Assembly: GCA_030532065.1 (NCBI GenBank)
Contig: JAUNLW010000001.1
Location: 368,132-432,131 of the forward strand
DNA: 64,000 bases
Source of the DNA: Eubacteriales bacterium
GTDB lineage: Bacteria > Bacillota > Clostridia > Saccharofermentanales > DTU023
Direction: 5' to 3'
How positions within the stretch are numbered: the first letter of the stretch is position 1; the number at the start of each line of letters is the position of its first letter. The notes beneath the pieces were generated by a model that saw nothing but the letters and a program-made list of their open reading frames with translations, searched no databases and was not told the DNA's origin. The position numbers and the translations under genes are program-made. Below are positions 22,251 through 31,266 of this stretch, piece by piece.

Positions 22251-23534
22251 GTGGCGGAGCAGCTCACAGTCACTGCGCTCAACCGTCTGGTCGCTAACTA
22301 TTTAGCTAATCCCAGTTTGCAGAATTTGGCCGTAGCTGGTGAAATCAGTGGCGCCAGGCTCTATAGCTCGGGACATTTCTATTTCACCCTTAAGGATCAG
22401 ACGGCACAAGTCTTCTGTGTCATGTTTAAGAGTGATGTGCAACGTCAGGGCCGCTTGCCACAGAATGGCGAAGCGGTAATCTGCCGTGGCAAGGTCAATC
22501 TCTATGAGCGGGGAGGCAGTTATCAGCTGCAAGTGCGCTCCATTGATGCCGCTGGTAAAGGCACCGTCTGGCAGCGCTTTGAGGCTTTGAAGCAGCAACT
22601 GGAAGCCAAAGGTTATTTTGATCAGGCACATAAGCAGACTTTACCCTTTATGCCCAGAGTAATTGGTTTGGTGACCTCACAAGATGGCGCTGTAATTCGG
22701 GATATTCTACATGTTTCCAGGCGTCGTTTCCCAGGTGTGTCATATAAATTGATTTCTGTTCATGTGCAAGGCGAAGGCGCAGCGGCTGAGATTGCTAACG
22801 CTATCAGGCTCTTTAATGTTTTAAATAATGTAGAATTGATTATTGTTGCCCGTGGCGGTGGCTCTATGGAAGATCTCTGGGCCTTTAATGAGCCAAGTGT
22901 AGCTGAAGCAATTTACCATTCTCAAATTCCTCTCATTTCCGCAGTGGGCCACGAAACTGACTTTACCATTGCGGACTTTGTGGCCGACAAGCGTGCCCCA
23001 ACACCTTCCACAGCGGCAGAGATCGCTGTGCCGGTTAGACAAGAGCTGGTAAGCAGATTAGAATACCTGACTCAGGCTCTAAACCGTAATAGTCTGCGCC
23101 AGGTCACTCAGAAACGGGAAAGACTGGAGCATTGTTCTTTGAGATTGGAGCAGGCCATTAAACGTCGCTTAGAACAGGAAGAACAAAGATTAGACCTTCT
23201 GACAGCGCATCCGGTCTTTTATCGCCCAGGATTAGGTTTGGAACATCGACGAGTCAAATTACAAGCACTTTTGGACAGTATGGACCGGCAGATTTCTCGG
23301 CGTCAGGACGTTGAGAGGGCACGCTTAGCGCATCTTATAGAGAAGTTAGATTTAGCCAGCCCTAACAAATTGCTGGAAAAAGGTTATATTCTAGCCTTGG
23401 ACCAACAAGGCCGGCCCTTAACAGAAGCCAAGCAGTTAAAGCTTGGCGAATACCTTGACCTGCGCTTTCAAGATGGCCTGGTTGAGAGTAAGGTAGAAGC
23501 GATAGAACTGCATGCAGAAGACTCAGTTGATTAA
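22251..23534 (+). CDS. xseA: Exodeoxyribonuclease VII large subunit
   Basis: A 427-residue catalytic subunit of ExoVII, which degrades single-stranded DNA. It has an N-terminal OB-fold (LAVAGEISGARLYSSGHFYFTLKD). The catalytic domain has GLVTSQDGAVIRDI, VARGGGSMEDLWAFNEP and SAVGHETDFTIADFVADKRAPTPS (residues about 225-250). A coiled-coil follows (about 275-370), and a C-terminal strand ends with LDLRFQDGLVESKV. It uses a GTG start with AGAGAGGA upstream. xseB follows 31 bases later and encodes its partner. Confidence 0.95.
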   Translation: MAEQLTVTALNRLVANYLANPSLQNLAVAGEISGARLYSSGHFYFTLKDQTAQVFCVMFKSDVQRQGRLPQNGEAVICRGKVNLYERGGSYQLQVRSIDAAGKGTVWQRFEALKQQLEAKGYFDQAHKQTLPFMPRVIGLVTSQDGAVIRDILHVSRRRFPGVSYKLISVHVQGEGAAAEIANAIRLFNVLNNVELIIVARGGGSMEDLWAFNEPSVAEAIYHSQIPLISAVGHETDFTIADFVADKRAPTPSTAAEIAVPVRQELVSRLEYLTQALNRNSLRQVTQKRERLEHCSLRLEQAIKRRLEQEEQRLDLLTAHPVFYRPGLGLEHRRVKLQALLDSMDRQISRRQDVERARLAHLIEKLDLASPNKLLEKGYILALDQQGRPLTEAKQLKLGEYLDLRFQDGLVESKVEAIELHAEDSVD

Positions 23535-23565
23535 CTCTTAATGAATTGATAAAGGAAGGCAATCC

Positions 23566-23838
23566 ATGGAAAATACGGATACTAACCACAAAAAAGATCT
23601 GCGAGACCTGTCATACGAAGAAGCCATTGCGGAACTGGAAAGCATTGTAAATAAGCTGGAACGGGGAGAGGCAAAATTGGCTGAATCCGCAGCGCTCTAT
23701 ACGCGTGGTGTGCAGCTGGCACGTCATTGTTCTTCCATTCTCAAGTCCATGGAAGAGAGCCTCAGTAAATTGACTATTGATGCTGAGGGCGAGCTGGTTG
23801 ATCAGAAAGTAGATAGTTATGAGAGAGAATCTCGCTAA
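23566..23838 (+). CDS. xseB: Exodeoxyribonuclease VII small subunit
   Basis: A 90-residue helical protein with the XseB signature SYEEAIAELESIVNKLERG followed by LYTRGVQLARHCSSIL. It wraps around the XseA coiled-coil. AAGGAAGG precedes the ATG. Its last 20 bases overlap the start of ispA, which suggests translational coupling. Confidence 0.94.
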   Translation: MENTDTNHKKDLRDLSYEEAIAELESIVNKLERGEAKLAESAALYTRGVQLARHCSSILKSMEESLSKLTIDAEGELVDQKVDSYERESR

Positions 23839-24727
23839 TCAATCCGAGTGGCTGTTTTATAAGACACGGGTCGAGACTTACCTTGCGCAAAAACTACCGC
23901 TTACAGGACAAAAATACGATCCGGTGCTGGAGGCTATGCGGTATAGCCTCCTGGCAGGTGGCAAGAGAGTAAGAGCCAGTTTGGTTCTACTAATGGGCGA
24001 GGCCTTGGCGCAAAACGAGGCACCGATTTTGGAAATGGCTGCGGCCCTGGAAATGATTCACGCCTACTCACTTATTCACGATGATCTACCTGCCATGGAC
24101 AATGATGACTGGCGGCGGGGAAGACCTTCCTGTCACGTTGCCTACGGCGAGGCACTGGCTATCTTAGCCGGTGACGGACTACTCAATTCTGCGATGGAAG
24201 TTCTATTTAATCTGTCGCGTTATGGCCAAAATGCCGTGAAGGCTGCTGGGTTTATAGCTAAGATGGCAGGAGTTTATGGCATGATAGGTGGTCAAACGCT
24301 GGACTTGTGTTTGACAGGCAAAAAACAATCTGAGATTCCAGAAAAAGAGCTCCTGCAGATGATTGACCTTAAATGCGCGGCGCTTTTCCGAGCTGCTTTG
24401 GCTGGCCCTGCCATTATGGCTGGACTTGAGTCTGGCTTGTGCCGGAAAATCGAAGAGCTCGCCAGTGTTTGGGGCTCTTACTTCCAATTCCAGGATGATC
24501 TATTAGACGCCGAAGCCAGTCGTGACAGCCTGGGAAAAACTGTAGGCAAAGATCAACGGGATCACAAGCTGACCTCGCTTTCTTTCTACGGCCAAGAGCG
24601 CTTAAAAGAGATTTTAGAAGCTGAGGAACAACGCATGGCCCAGCTCTTAGATGAACTCACACAAGACGGACTAAAACTGGATAAGATCCGTGCTTATTTT
24701 AACTATCTCAGCCAGAGGACTTTTTAA
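23819..24727 (+). CDS. ispA: Farnesyl/geranyl diphosphate synthase (IspA type)
   Basis: A 302-residue polyprenyl synthase that condenses isopentenyl units to C10-C20 diphosphates. It has GGKRVRASL, the first Asp-rich motif DDLPAMDNDDWRRGRP and the second Asp-rich motif FQFQDDLLDAEA; the basic GKTVGKDQ follows. No clear ribosome binding site is seen, and the ATG lies inside the end of xseB. Its stop overlaps the start of dxs (TAATG), so the isoprenoid genes are tightly coupled. Confidence 0.93.
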   Translation: MRENLANQSEWLFYKTRVETYLAQKLPLTGQKYDPVLEAMRYSLLAGGKRVRASLVLLMGEALAQNEAPILEMAAALEMIHAYSLIHDDLPAMDNDDWRRGRPSCHVAYGEALAILAGDGLLNSAMEVLFNLSRYGQNAVKAAGFIAKMAGVYGMIGGQTLDLCLTGKKQSEIPEKELLQMIDLKCAALFRAALAGPAIMAGLESGLCRKIEELASVWGSYFQFQDDLLDAEASRDSLGKTVGKDQRDHKLTSLSFYGQERLKEILEAEEQRMAQLLDELTQDGLKLDKIRAYFNYLSQRTF

Positions 24728-26598
24728 TGGCTCAAACTTTCCCAAACATTTCTGACCCATCCGAGTTAAAAGATTATTCTGTGGCGGAGCTGGAATCTCT
24801 GGCTGCTCTTTGTCGTCAGGAAATTATGCGGACTGTTAGCCATACTGGTGGCCACCTGGCTTCCAATCTAGGGGTAGTAGAACTTACTTTGGCCTTGGCT
24901 AGGACTTTTGATTTTGGCCCTGAACGCGACCGCCTGATCTTTGATGTCGGTCACCAGTCTTATACCTGGAAACTGATAACCGGAAGATCAGGTGAGTTTT
25001 ACAGCCTGAGACAGCAGGGAGGCTTGTCCGGTTTCCCCAAGCGCAGCGAAAGTCCCTATGATTTTTATGATGCCGGGCATTCTTCCACGGCTGCCTCCAT
25101 TGCTTTGGGTTGTCAGAGAGCGGATCGGCTAAATGGTGTACAGAGACAAAATGTGGTAGTGCTGGGTGATGGAGCGCTTACAGGTGGCATGGCCTTCGAG
25201 GCCCTCAATGATGCCGGTCAGAGCCAGGATCCGATCAAAGTGATCCTCAACGACAACCAGATGTCCATAGACCATAATGTAGGCGCTCTAGCCAGACACT
25301 TGGAAAAGATTCGTATTTCAAATTCCTATCTTGGCCTGAAAAAACAGGTTAAAAACAGCCTGGATAATGGCTCTGGCGCAGCTGCCAGGGTGAAGGACTT
25401 TTTGACGGATTTCAAGCAGAATTTGCGCCTGCGTTTACACAAAGAATCCATCTTTTTTGAGGCCTTAGGCTTCCGTTATTATGGACCAGTAGATGGCCAT
25501 AACATACCAGACCTGCTGGCCAGTTTGCGAGCCGTGCAGTTATCTGATAAGCCGACCATACTTCATGTCATTACTAAAAAAGGCCAGGGCTACTCTCCAG
25601 CCGAAGAAGAACCTTCCCGCTTCCATGGCGTAGCGCCCTTCTTTCTGGATGCCAAGACACAGCAGAGCAAACAGAGTAATGGCCGTAAGACCTTCTCTAA
25701 CTATGTCTCAGATTTCCTAGTTGATGCTGCAAGTAGGGATGAGCAAGTTTGCGCTATTACGGCGGCCATGGCTCAAGGTACCGGCCTTGCCGATTTTGAA
25801 ATTAAATTTCCCGAACGTTTCTTCGATACCGGCATCACGGAGCAGCACGCAGTCAGCTTGGGCGCAGGTCTCAGTCTGGCTGGTAAAAAAGTTTTCGTCG
25901 CCCTATACTCTACTTTTAGTCAAAGAGCGGTGGACCAGATCCTGCACGATGTTTGCCTGGAAAATCTGCCAGTTTGCTTCTTGCTGGACAGGGCAGGTGA
26001 GGTGGGGGCGGATGGAGAAACCCATCAGGGCCTGTACGACATTAGTATTTTTTCTTCTTTCCCTAATCTGCAACTTTTCGCGCCGGCTGACGGACGCGAC
26101 CTTGAGCTCCTGATAGAAGAGGCTTTAAAGACCAATATCCCCATGATGATTCGTTACCCTAAGGCCAAAACAGAGTATGACCTTGGCATAAACAACAGAA
26201 ATTTGCGAACTTTGCGCTTGATGCGGCCAGGCCGAGAAATAGCCATTATTGCCTACGGAGTTATGGCTGACAGTGCTTTGCAAGCTGCGGAAATTCTAGA
26301 AAAAAATAATCATTCTGTGGCAGTTTATTCATTAATTACTGGAAATAATATACAAGTTAATGATAAAATAGAGGAGCTTTGTAGCTATCAGCACGTCAGT
26401 ATTGTGGAAGACGGCATCAGAACCGGCGGAGTGGCAGAAAATCTTGCTCTAAAGCTTTGTGAGCAAGGGCTTAAAGTGCCGCTCTTACACACGGTACAAA
26501 ATGGTTTGCGTGGGCAGGCCACGAGAGAAGAATTGCTAAAGGAGGAAGGTTTAGATCCGGAAGGTATTGCCAGTACAATCCTGGCTTCTCTGAATTAA
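24727..26598 (+). CDS. dxs: 1-deoxy-D-xylulose-5-phosphate synthase
   Basis: A 623-residue thiamine-diphosphate enzyme opening the MEP pathway from pyruvate and glyceraldehyde 3-phosphate. Visible parts are SHTGGHLASNLGVVELTLAL, DVGHQSYTWKLITGR, the thiamine-binding GDGALTGGMAFEALND with NDNQMSI, DTGITEQHAVSLGAGLS in the pyrimidine-binding domain, and DRAGEVGADGETHQG. In most Clostridia tlyA follows dxs; here nadK follows almost directly. Confidence 0.96.
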   Translation: MAQTFPNISDPSELKDYSVAELESLAALCRQEIMRTVSHTGGHLASNLGVVELTLALARTFDFGPERDRLIFDVGHQSYTWKLITGRSGEFYSLRQQGGLSGFPKRSESPYDFYDAGHSSTAASIALGCQRADRLNGVQRQNVVVLGDGALTGGMAFEALNDAGQSQDPIKVILNDNQMSIDHNVGALARHLEKIRISNSYLGLKKQVKNSLDNGSGAAARVKDFLTDFKQNLRLRLHKESIFFEALGFRYYGPVDGHNIPDLLASLRAVQLSDKPTILHVITKKGQGYSPAEEEPSRFHGVAPFFLDAKTQQSKQSNGRKTFSNYVSDFLVDAASRDEQVCAITAAMAQGTGLADFEIKFPERFFDTGITEQHAVSLGAGLSLAGKKVFVALYSTFSQRAVDQILHDVCLENLPVCFLLDRAGEVGADGETHQGLYDISIFSSFPNLQLFAPADGRDLELLIEEALKTNIPMMIRYPKAKTEYDLGINNRNLRTLRLMRPGREIAIIAYGVMADSALQAAEILEKNNHSVAVYSLITGNNIQVNDKIEELCSYQHVSIVEDGIRTGGVAENLALKLCEQGLKVPLLHTVQNGLRGQATREELLKEEGLDPEGIASTILASLN

Positions 26599-26613
26599 GC
26601 CTTGAGTACGCCC

Positions 26614-27429
26614 ATGGGAAAGAAATTTGGCATCCATGCCAATGAAAGCAGAGATCCCGGTTTTAAAGTGCGCGACAAAGTCGAGGCGATATTGGCTGAT
26701 GCCGGTATTGAAGCGGTCTTTGACGAACGGGCATATGCAGATTGTGAGCTGATTATCGCTCTGGGAGGCGATGGTACTTTCCTGTCTCTGGCGCATATCG
26801 ACTCGGCCAGGGGGATTCCCTGCATAGGTGTCAACCTTGGTAGTGTAGGCTTCCTGATGGATATTGAGCCGGACCAGCTGGAAGATTCACTGGCCAAACT
26901 CATTCGGGGTGATTATTTTCTCCAGGAAAGACTGATGCTGGCGACAGAGGTCTACGATGATTCAGGTTGCCTGTTAATGCAGAGTGAAGCACTCAACGAC
27001 ATCGTGGTTACTCGAGAAGGTGGCTCCAGGATCATTACGACCGAAGTCTCTATCAATGGTGTAAGTGTGGAGAGAATTCCAGGAGATGGTTTGATCGTAG
27101 CCAGTCCTACCGGCTCTACCGCTTACTCGCTTGCCGCCGGCGGACCGATTGTTCATCCGTCTATGGATGTTCTCCTGATTACCCCAATCTGTCCCCATAC
27201 TCTGCACAACCGTAGCTATCTGGCCTCGGGAGACGCGCTCGTGGAGTTGAGTTTACTTGACCCGGAGTCTGTTTCCGCTGTTTCGGCAGATGGTAAGAAT
27301 ACGGTTAAATTGCCCACGGGACAAATCAAGATCAAAGCCTCCGATCGCCGCTTCCTCATGATTCTGACCGAAGACTACTTTTATCAACGCTTGCCTCAAA
27401 AAATACAAGAAAGGGGAAGGACCAGATGA
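26614..27429 (+). CDS. nadK: NAD kinase
   Basis: A 271-residue enzyme that phosphorylates NAD to NADP. Motifs are the IIALGGDGTFLSLAH nucleotide-binding loop, VNLGSVGFLMDI, LNDIVVTREGGSRI and GDGLIVASPTGSTAYSLAAGGPIV. The frame also opens at a TTG (26602); the ATG at 26614 is a reasonable choice, but neither has a good ribosome binding site, so coupling to dxs is likely. Its stop overlaps the argR start (ATGA). Confidence 0.93.
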   Translation: MGKKFGIHANESRDPGFKVRDKVEAILADAGIEAVFDERAYADCELIIALGGDGTFLSLAHIDSARGIPCIGVNLGSVGFLMDIEPDQLEDSLAKLIRGDYFLQERLMLATEVYDDSGCLLMQSEALNDIVVTREGGSRIITTEVSINGVSVERIPGDGLIVASPTGSTAYSLAAGGPIVHPSMDVLLITPICPHTLHNRSYLASGDALVELSLLDPESVSAVSADGKNTVKLPTGQIKIKASDRRFLMILTEDYFYQRLPQKIQERGRTR

Positions 27430-27911
27430 GAAACGAAAAGAATCATCGTCAATCACGCATTTTGCAAATTGTAAAAAATCAGACTGTAGGTACACAGGCC
27501 GAGCTAGTCCAGGCACTAAGAGAATTAGGTTTGGAGGTCACGCAGGCGACTGTGTCGCGTGACATTAAAGAGCTGGGCATCATCAAGGTCGCGACTGCCA
27601 GCGGTGACCAGATATATGTACCTATGCATCAGAGTGGCGAAGGAGCTTCCGGTAGATTTATGAAGGTCTTCCGTGAGGCTGTAACTTCTATTCACACTTC
27701 AGATTCGTTGGTCATCGTTAAGACTTTGCCCGGCATGGCTCAAGCTGCTGCCTCAGCCTTGGATTCTATGCACCTGGATAATTTGATTGGCTCCATTGCC
27801 GGTGACGACAATGTCTTTATCGCGACTCCTTCAGCCAAAGATGCCGAAAGTATGCGAGACCATCTGATCACTTTGTCACATATCGCTCCGGATCTCAATG
27901 AGAGCTTTTAA
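27426..27911 (+). CDS. argR: Arginine repressor ArgR/AhrC
   Basis: A 161-residue regulator. The N-terminal winged helix has TQAELVQALRELGLEVTQAT followed by VSRDIKELGIIKV. The C-terminal oligomerisation and arginine-binding domain includes LPGMAQAAASALD and IGSIAGDDNVFIAT. The middle VTQATVSRDIKELG is diagnostic. It sits between nadK and recN as in most Clostridia. No ARG box is evident beside it. Confidence 0.94.
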   Translation: MRNEKNHRQSRILQIVKNQTVGTQAELVQALRELGLEVTQATVSRDIKELGIIKVATASGDQIYVPMHQSGEGASGRFMKVFREAVTSIHTSDSLVIVKTLPGMAQAAASALDSMHLDNLIGSIAGDDNVFIATPSAKDAESMRDHLITLSHIAPDLNESF

Positions 27912-27923
27912 TTGGTGATGGGC

Positions 27924-29630
27924 ATGTTACTAGGGCTTAGTATCCAAGATTTTGCCTTGATCAAAGACCTAGATATCACATGTGGAAGTGGACTTACTAT
28001 CGTCAGTGGAGAAACTGGCGCGGGTAAGTCCATTTTTTTGGATGCCATAAGTTTTATCAGTGGCCAGAGAGCCAGTCGTGAATTAGTCCGTAAGGGACAA
28101 AAAACGGCTAGGGTAGACGCAATTTTCGATGACGTCTTTCACCTGATCCCTCCGGAGCTTTGCGAGCGTTGTGGGCTGGAAGCACAGGACCTAGAAGACG
28201 GTCAGCTCTTGCTTAGTCGAGAACTGGACAGCAACGGACGTAGTACCGCCAGGGTAAACGGACGACTAGTCACTATCACCGTACTGAGGGAATTGGGAGA
28301 CCTGCTCTTTGCCATACACGCTCAAAATGAGCAAGTGACCTTGTTTCAGAATAAGCGTCAGCGGCTGCTCCTGGATCGCTATACAGGCAGCGAACTGACC
28401 ATGCTGCGGCAAGAGTGGCAAACGCTGCGTCAGAGAAGGATTACGGGCATCAAACAACTTTCTGACTTAGGCCTCAAGCCGGAAGAACGTCAGCGTGAGC
28501 TAGAAATACTGGATTATCAGATAGCGGAGATTGCCTCTTCTTACGAGAATGAGTCCGATTTGATCCAAGCTCAGGAGCGCTTCCGTGAGTTGGCTAACGC
28601 GGCCGGTATTAGGCAGGTTTTGGCCGAAGCGCTGCGGGTTTTTAACCCAGACGAAGAAGTGTCGGTGCTTAGTCTCCTTAATGAAGTGGAAGCTTTGGTA
28701 GAAAAAGGTGCCCGCCATTCTCAGCGCTTAGAGAATTACAGCTTCCGCCTGACGGAAACCGAGAACGAGCTACGGCAGCAGTATTATGACCTGCTTTCTA
28801 TTTATGAAGATTTAAACCTCGACGAAGCGGAGTATTCCGCTTTGGAAGAAGATTTAAAGCACTGGGACCAACTGGCACAAAAGTATGGCCCCTCCTGGCA
28901 AGAGGTAGCCGTTTTTGCCAAGTCAGCTGAAGAAAAAGCAGACTTTCTCCGGCACAGCCAGGAAAGTTTTAATGCCCTTAGAGCTTCTCTTAGAGAAGAT
29001 GAACACAGGGCAGAAGAACTGGCCAAAGCCATGCATGAACTACGTACACGAGCGGCCAGGCAGCTGGAACAAGAAATCGAGACAAGTCTGCATGAATTAA
29101 ATATGCCCTATGCGCGTTTTGAAATTCGAGTGGACCAGGTCGAAGCTGGTGATCCCGGTTATTGGGGAGTTGAGGGCAGGGATGAGGTGGAGTTTTATAT
29201 TTCTACTAATAAGGGTGAAGATCTGCTGCCATTAGCTAAGATCGCCTCCGGCGGTGAAAGCTCCCGTATTCTTCTGGCCATCAAGGAAATACTAGCGCGT
29301 CTGGACCACATACCTGTATTGATTTTTGACGAGATTGATTCCGGTATCAGCGGGGACACGGCGCAGTTACTGGGCCAAAAACTGGTGCGACTATCACGGG
29401 AAGCTCAGGTAATTGCGGTTACCCACACCGCTCAGATCGCCGCCATGGCCGATCAGCATTTCTATCTCTACAAACAGGTGGAAGCTGATCGTACCGAAAC
29501 GTGTCTTGAAGAACTTGACCAGGCAGGCCGCATAAAAGAATTGTCCCGCCTCTTGGTGGGCACTACCACTGATGATAAAGTTTTAGGACTTGCAGCTAAA
29601 CTACTAGGACAATATAATCAAAAGGCCTAG
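27924..29630 (+). CDS. recN: DNA repair protein RecN
   Basis: An SMC-like ATPase of about 568 residues acting in double-strand break repair. The N-terminal Walker A is GETGAGKS within LTIVSGETGAGKSIFLDAIS. Long coiled-coils (about 150-370) carry the arms. The C-terminal signature IASGGESSRILLAIK and Walker B VLIFDEIDSGISG complete the ATPase. Starts at TTG 27912 and ATG 27918 are possible; the ATG at 27924 gives the usual MLLGLSIQDFALI N-terminus and has GGTGATG at proper spacing. A strong promoter lies inside its last 50 bases. Confidence 0.95.
   Translation: MLLGLSIQDFALIKDLDITCGSGLTIVSGETGAGKSIFLDAISFISGQRASRELVRKGQKTARVDAIFDDVFHLIPPELCERCGLEAQDLEDGQLLLSRELDSNGRSTARVNGRLVTITVLRELGDLLFAIHAQNEQVTLFQNKRQRLLLDRYTGSELTMLRQEWQTLRQRRITGIKQLSDLGLKPEERQRELEILDYQIAEIASSYENESDLIQAQERFRELANAAGIRQVLAEALRVFNPDEEVSVLSLLNEVEALVEKGARHSQRLENYSFRLTETENELRQQYYDLLSIYEDLNLDEAEYSALEEDLKHWDQLAQKYGPSWQEVAVFAKSAEEKADFLRHSQESFNALRASLREDEHRAEELAKAMHELRTRAARQLEQEIETSLHELNMPYARFEIRVDQVEAGDPGYWGVEGRDEVEFYISTNKGEDLLPLAKIASGGESSRILLAIKEILARLDHIPVLIFDEIDSGISGDTAQLLGQKLVRLSREAQVIAVTHTAQIAAMADQHFYLYKQVEADRTETCLEELDQAGRIKELSRLLVGTTTDDKVLGLAAKLLGQYNQKA
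29590..29618 (+). promoter_or_regulatory. Promoter of the hut operon, inside the recN 3' end
   Basis: TTGCAG (29590-29595), 17-base spacer, perfect TATAAT (29613-29618). It lies within the last codons of recN and would give a leader of only about 28 bases before hutH. This makes hut transcription independent of recN. Confidence 0.75.
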
Positions 29631-29652
29631 ATAATTTTCAAGGAGGATTCCA

Positions 29653-31176
29653 ATGGATAATATTCTCATGTTAAACGGACGTGATCTTACTTTAGAAGAT
29701 CTCGTTCAAGTTGCCCGCCACGGCCGTAAAGTTGATATCAGTTCCGACGCTCGTGAACGGATTTTGGCTTCCGAACAGATTGTTAAAGATATTGTTAACT
29801 CTAACGAGCCTGTTTATGGTATTTCAACCGGCTATGGTGAGTTTTCCACCGTTAAGATCAGCAAAGAAGAAAATATGGCGCTGCAACGCAACCTGATCCT
29901 CAGCCACGCCTGCGCTGTAGGTGAGCCCTTTGCCGAGGACGAAGTTCGCGCCATTATGCTGTTGCGTCTTAACACTCTTTGCAGTGGTTACTCCGGTGTT
30001 AGCCATGAGGCTCCTGTTATCCTGCGTGACATGTTAAACCTGAATATTATTCCCTATGTACCTTCAAAGGGATCTTTGGGAGCCTCCGGCGACTTGGCTA
30101 ACTTGGCTCACATCGCACTGACCATGATTGGTGAAGGTGAGGTCATTGAAAATGGCAAACGTCGGCCCAGCGCGGAAGTATTAAAAGAAAAAGGCTTACA
30201 ACCCATCGAGTTAAAAGGCAAAGATGGTCTGGCCTTGATCAATGGTACACCTATCATGGCCGGTATTGGCAGCCTGGCTCTCTATGACGCGGAAAATCTT
30301 TTGAGAACCGCTAACCAGGCAGCTTCTCTCAGCTTTGAAGCCCTTATGGGTATCACCGCTGCTTTGGATCCTCGTGTACACGCTGTACGCCCTCATCCCG
30401 GTCAGGCTGAGACCGCCGCTTACATTTTACGCATGCTTGAAGACTCCAGCTCCATCAACAGTCGTGAAGGTGACGTCCAAGACGCTTATACCTTACGCTG
30501 CGTACCCCAGGTGCACGGAGCGGTTAGCGACGCTCTCAGACATATTCGTCAAGTAATCGACATTGAGCTGAACTCAGTTACCGATAACCCCCTGGTTTTC
30601 CCTGACAACCACGATGTTATCTCTGGCGGTAACTTCCACGGTGAGCCTCTGGCCCTGCAGCTGGACTTCCTGGGTATAGCCGTTTCTGAGCTGGCTAATA
30701 TCAGTGAGCGCAGAATTGAACGCCTGGTCAACCCTCAGCTTAACTACGGCCTGCCTGCCTTCCTGGTAGAAAAAGGCGGCGTCAACTCTGGTTTTATGAT
30801 CCCGCAATATACCGCCGCTGCTTTGGTTTCAGAGAATAAAGTCCTGGCACATCCTGCTTCTGTTGACTCTATCCCTTCTTCAGCTAACAAGGAAGACCAC
30901 GTAAGCATGGGTTCTATTGCTGCCCGTAAGGCAAGAGAGATTGTCAAAAACACCCGTAACGTACTGGCTATTGAATGGTTAGTGGCAGCCCAAGCCTGTG
31001 ATCTGCGTAAAGTAGAAAAGTTTGGTAAGGGTACTGCCCAGATGATGGAAGAAGTACGTTCCATCGCTAAACACTATGACGAAGATCGCGTCATGTACCC
31101 TGATATCCATGCTATCAGCAAGCTGTTGACCAACCCTGAAGTATTAGATCGTGTAGAAGCTAAGATCAATCTGTAG
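29653..31176 (+). CDS. hutH: Histidine ammonia-lyase
   Basis: A 507-residue lyase that removes ammonia from histidine to give urocanate. The electrophilic MIO cofactor forms from Ala144-Ser145-Gly146 in GSLGASGDLANLAHIAL. YGISTGYGEF supplies the active-site Tyr, and LILSHACAVG carries the His expected of histidine rather than phenylalanine/tyrosine lyases. The three following genes complete formimino-glutamate handling, supporting the substrate. A perfect AGGAGG precedes the ATG. It is separated from ftcD by a terminator-like structure. Codon use looks more uniform than in neighbours, fitting high expression. Confidence 0.95.
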   Translation: MDNILMLNGRDLTLEDLVQVARHGRKVDISSDARERILASEQIVKDIVNSNEPVYGISTGYGEFSTVKISKEENMALQRNLILSHACAVGEPFAEDEVRAIMLLRLNTLCSGYSGVSHEAPVILRDMLNLNIIPYVPSKGSLGASGDLANLAHIALTMIGEGEVIENGKRRPSAEVLKEKGLQPIELKGKDGLALINGTPIMAGIGSLALYDAENLLRTANQAASLSFEALMGITAALDPRVHAVRPHPGQAETAAYILRMLEDSSSINSREGDVQDAYTLRCVPQVHGAVSDALRHIRQVIDIELNSVTDNPLVFPDNHDVISGGNFHGEPLALQLDFLGIAVSELANISERRIERLVNPQLNYGLPAFLVEKGGVNSGFMIPQYTAAALVSENKVLAHPASVDSIPSSANKEDHVSMGSIAARKAREIVKNTRNVLAIEWLVAAQACDLRKVEKFGKGTAQMMEEVRSIAKHYDEDRVMYPDIHAISKLLTNPEVLDRVEAKINL

Positions 31177-31188
31177 TTTGTAAGTCTG

Positions 31189-31247
31189 CCCCAGCCCTTA
31201 CTTAAGCCACATGCATAATTGCCGATGTGGCCTGGACTGGGGTTTTT
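31189..31247 (+). terminator. Terminator/attenuator-like structure between hutH and ftcD
   Basis: Outer stem CCCCAG / CTGGGG followed by TTTTT, enclosing an inner hairpin GCCACAT / ATGTGGC. It sits in the 90-base gap inside the hut gene set, so it may terminate part of the transcripts and make hutH more abundant than the downstream genes. Whether it is regulated is unknown. Confidence 0.75.
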
Positions 31248-31266
31248 GAGATTGAAAGGAACAATC

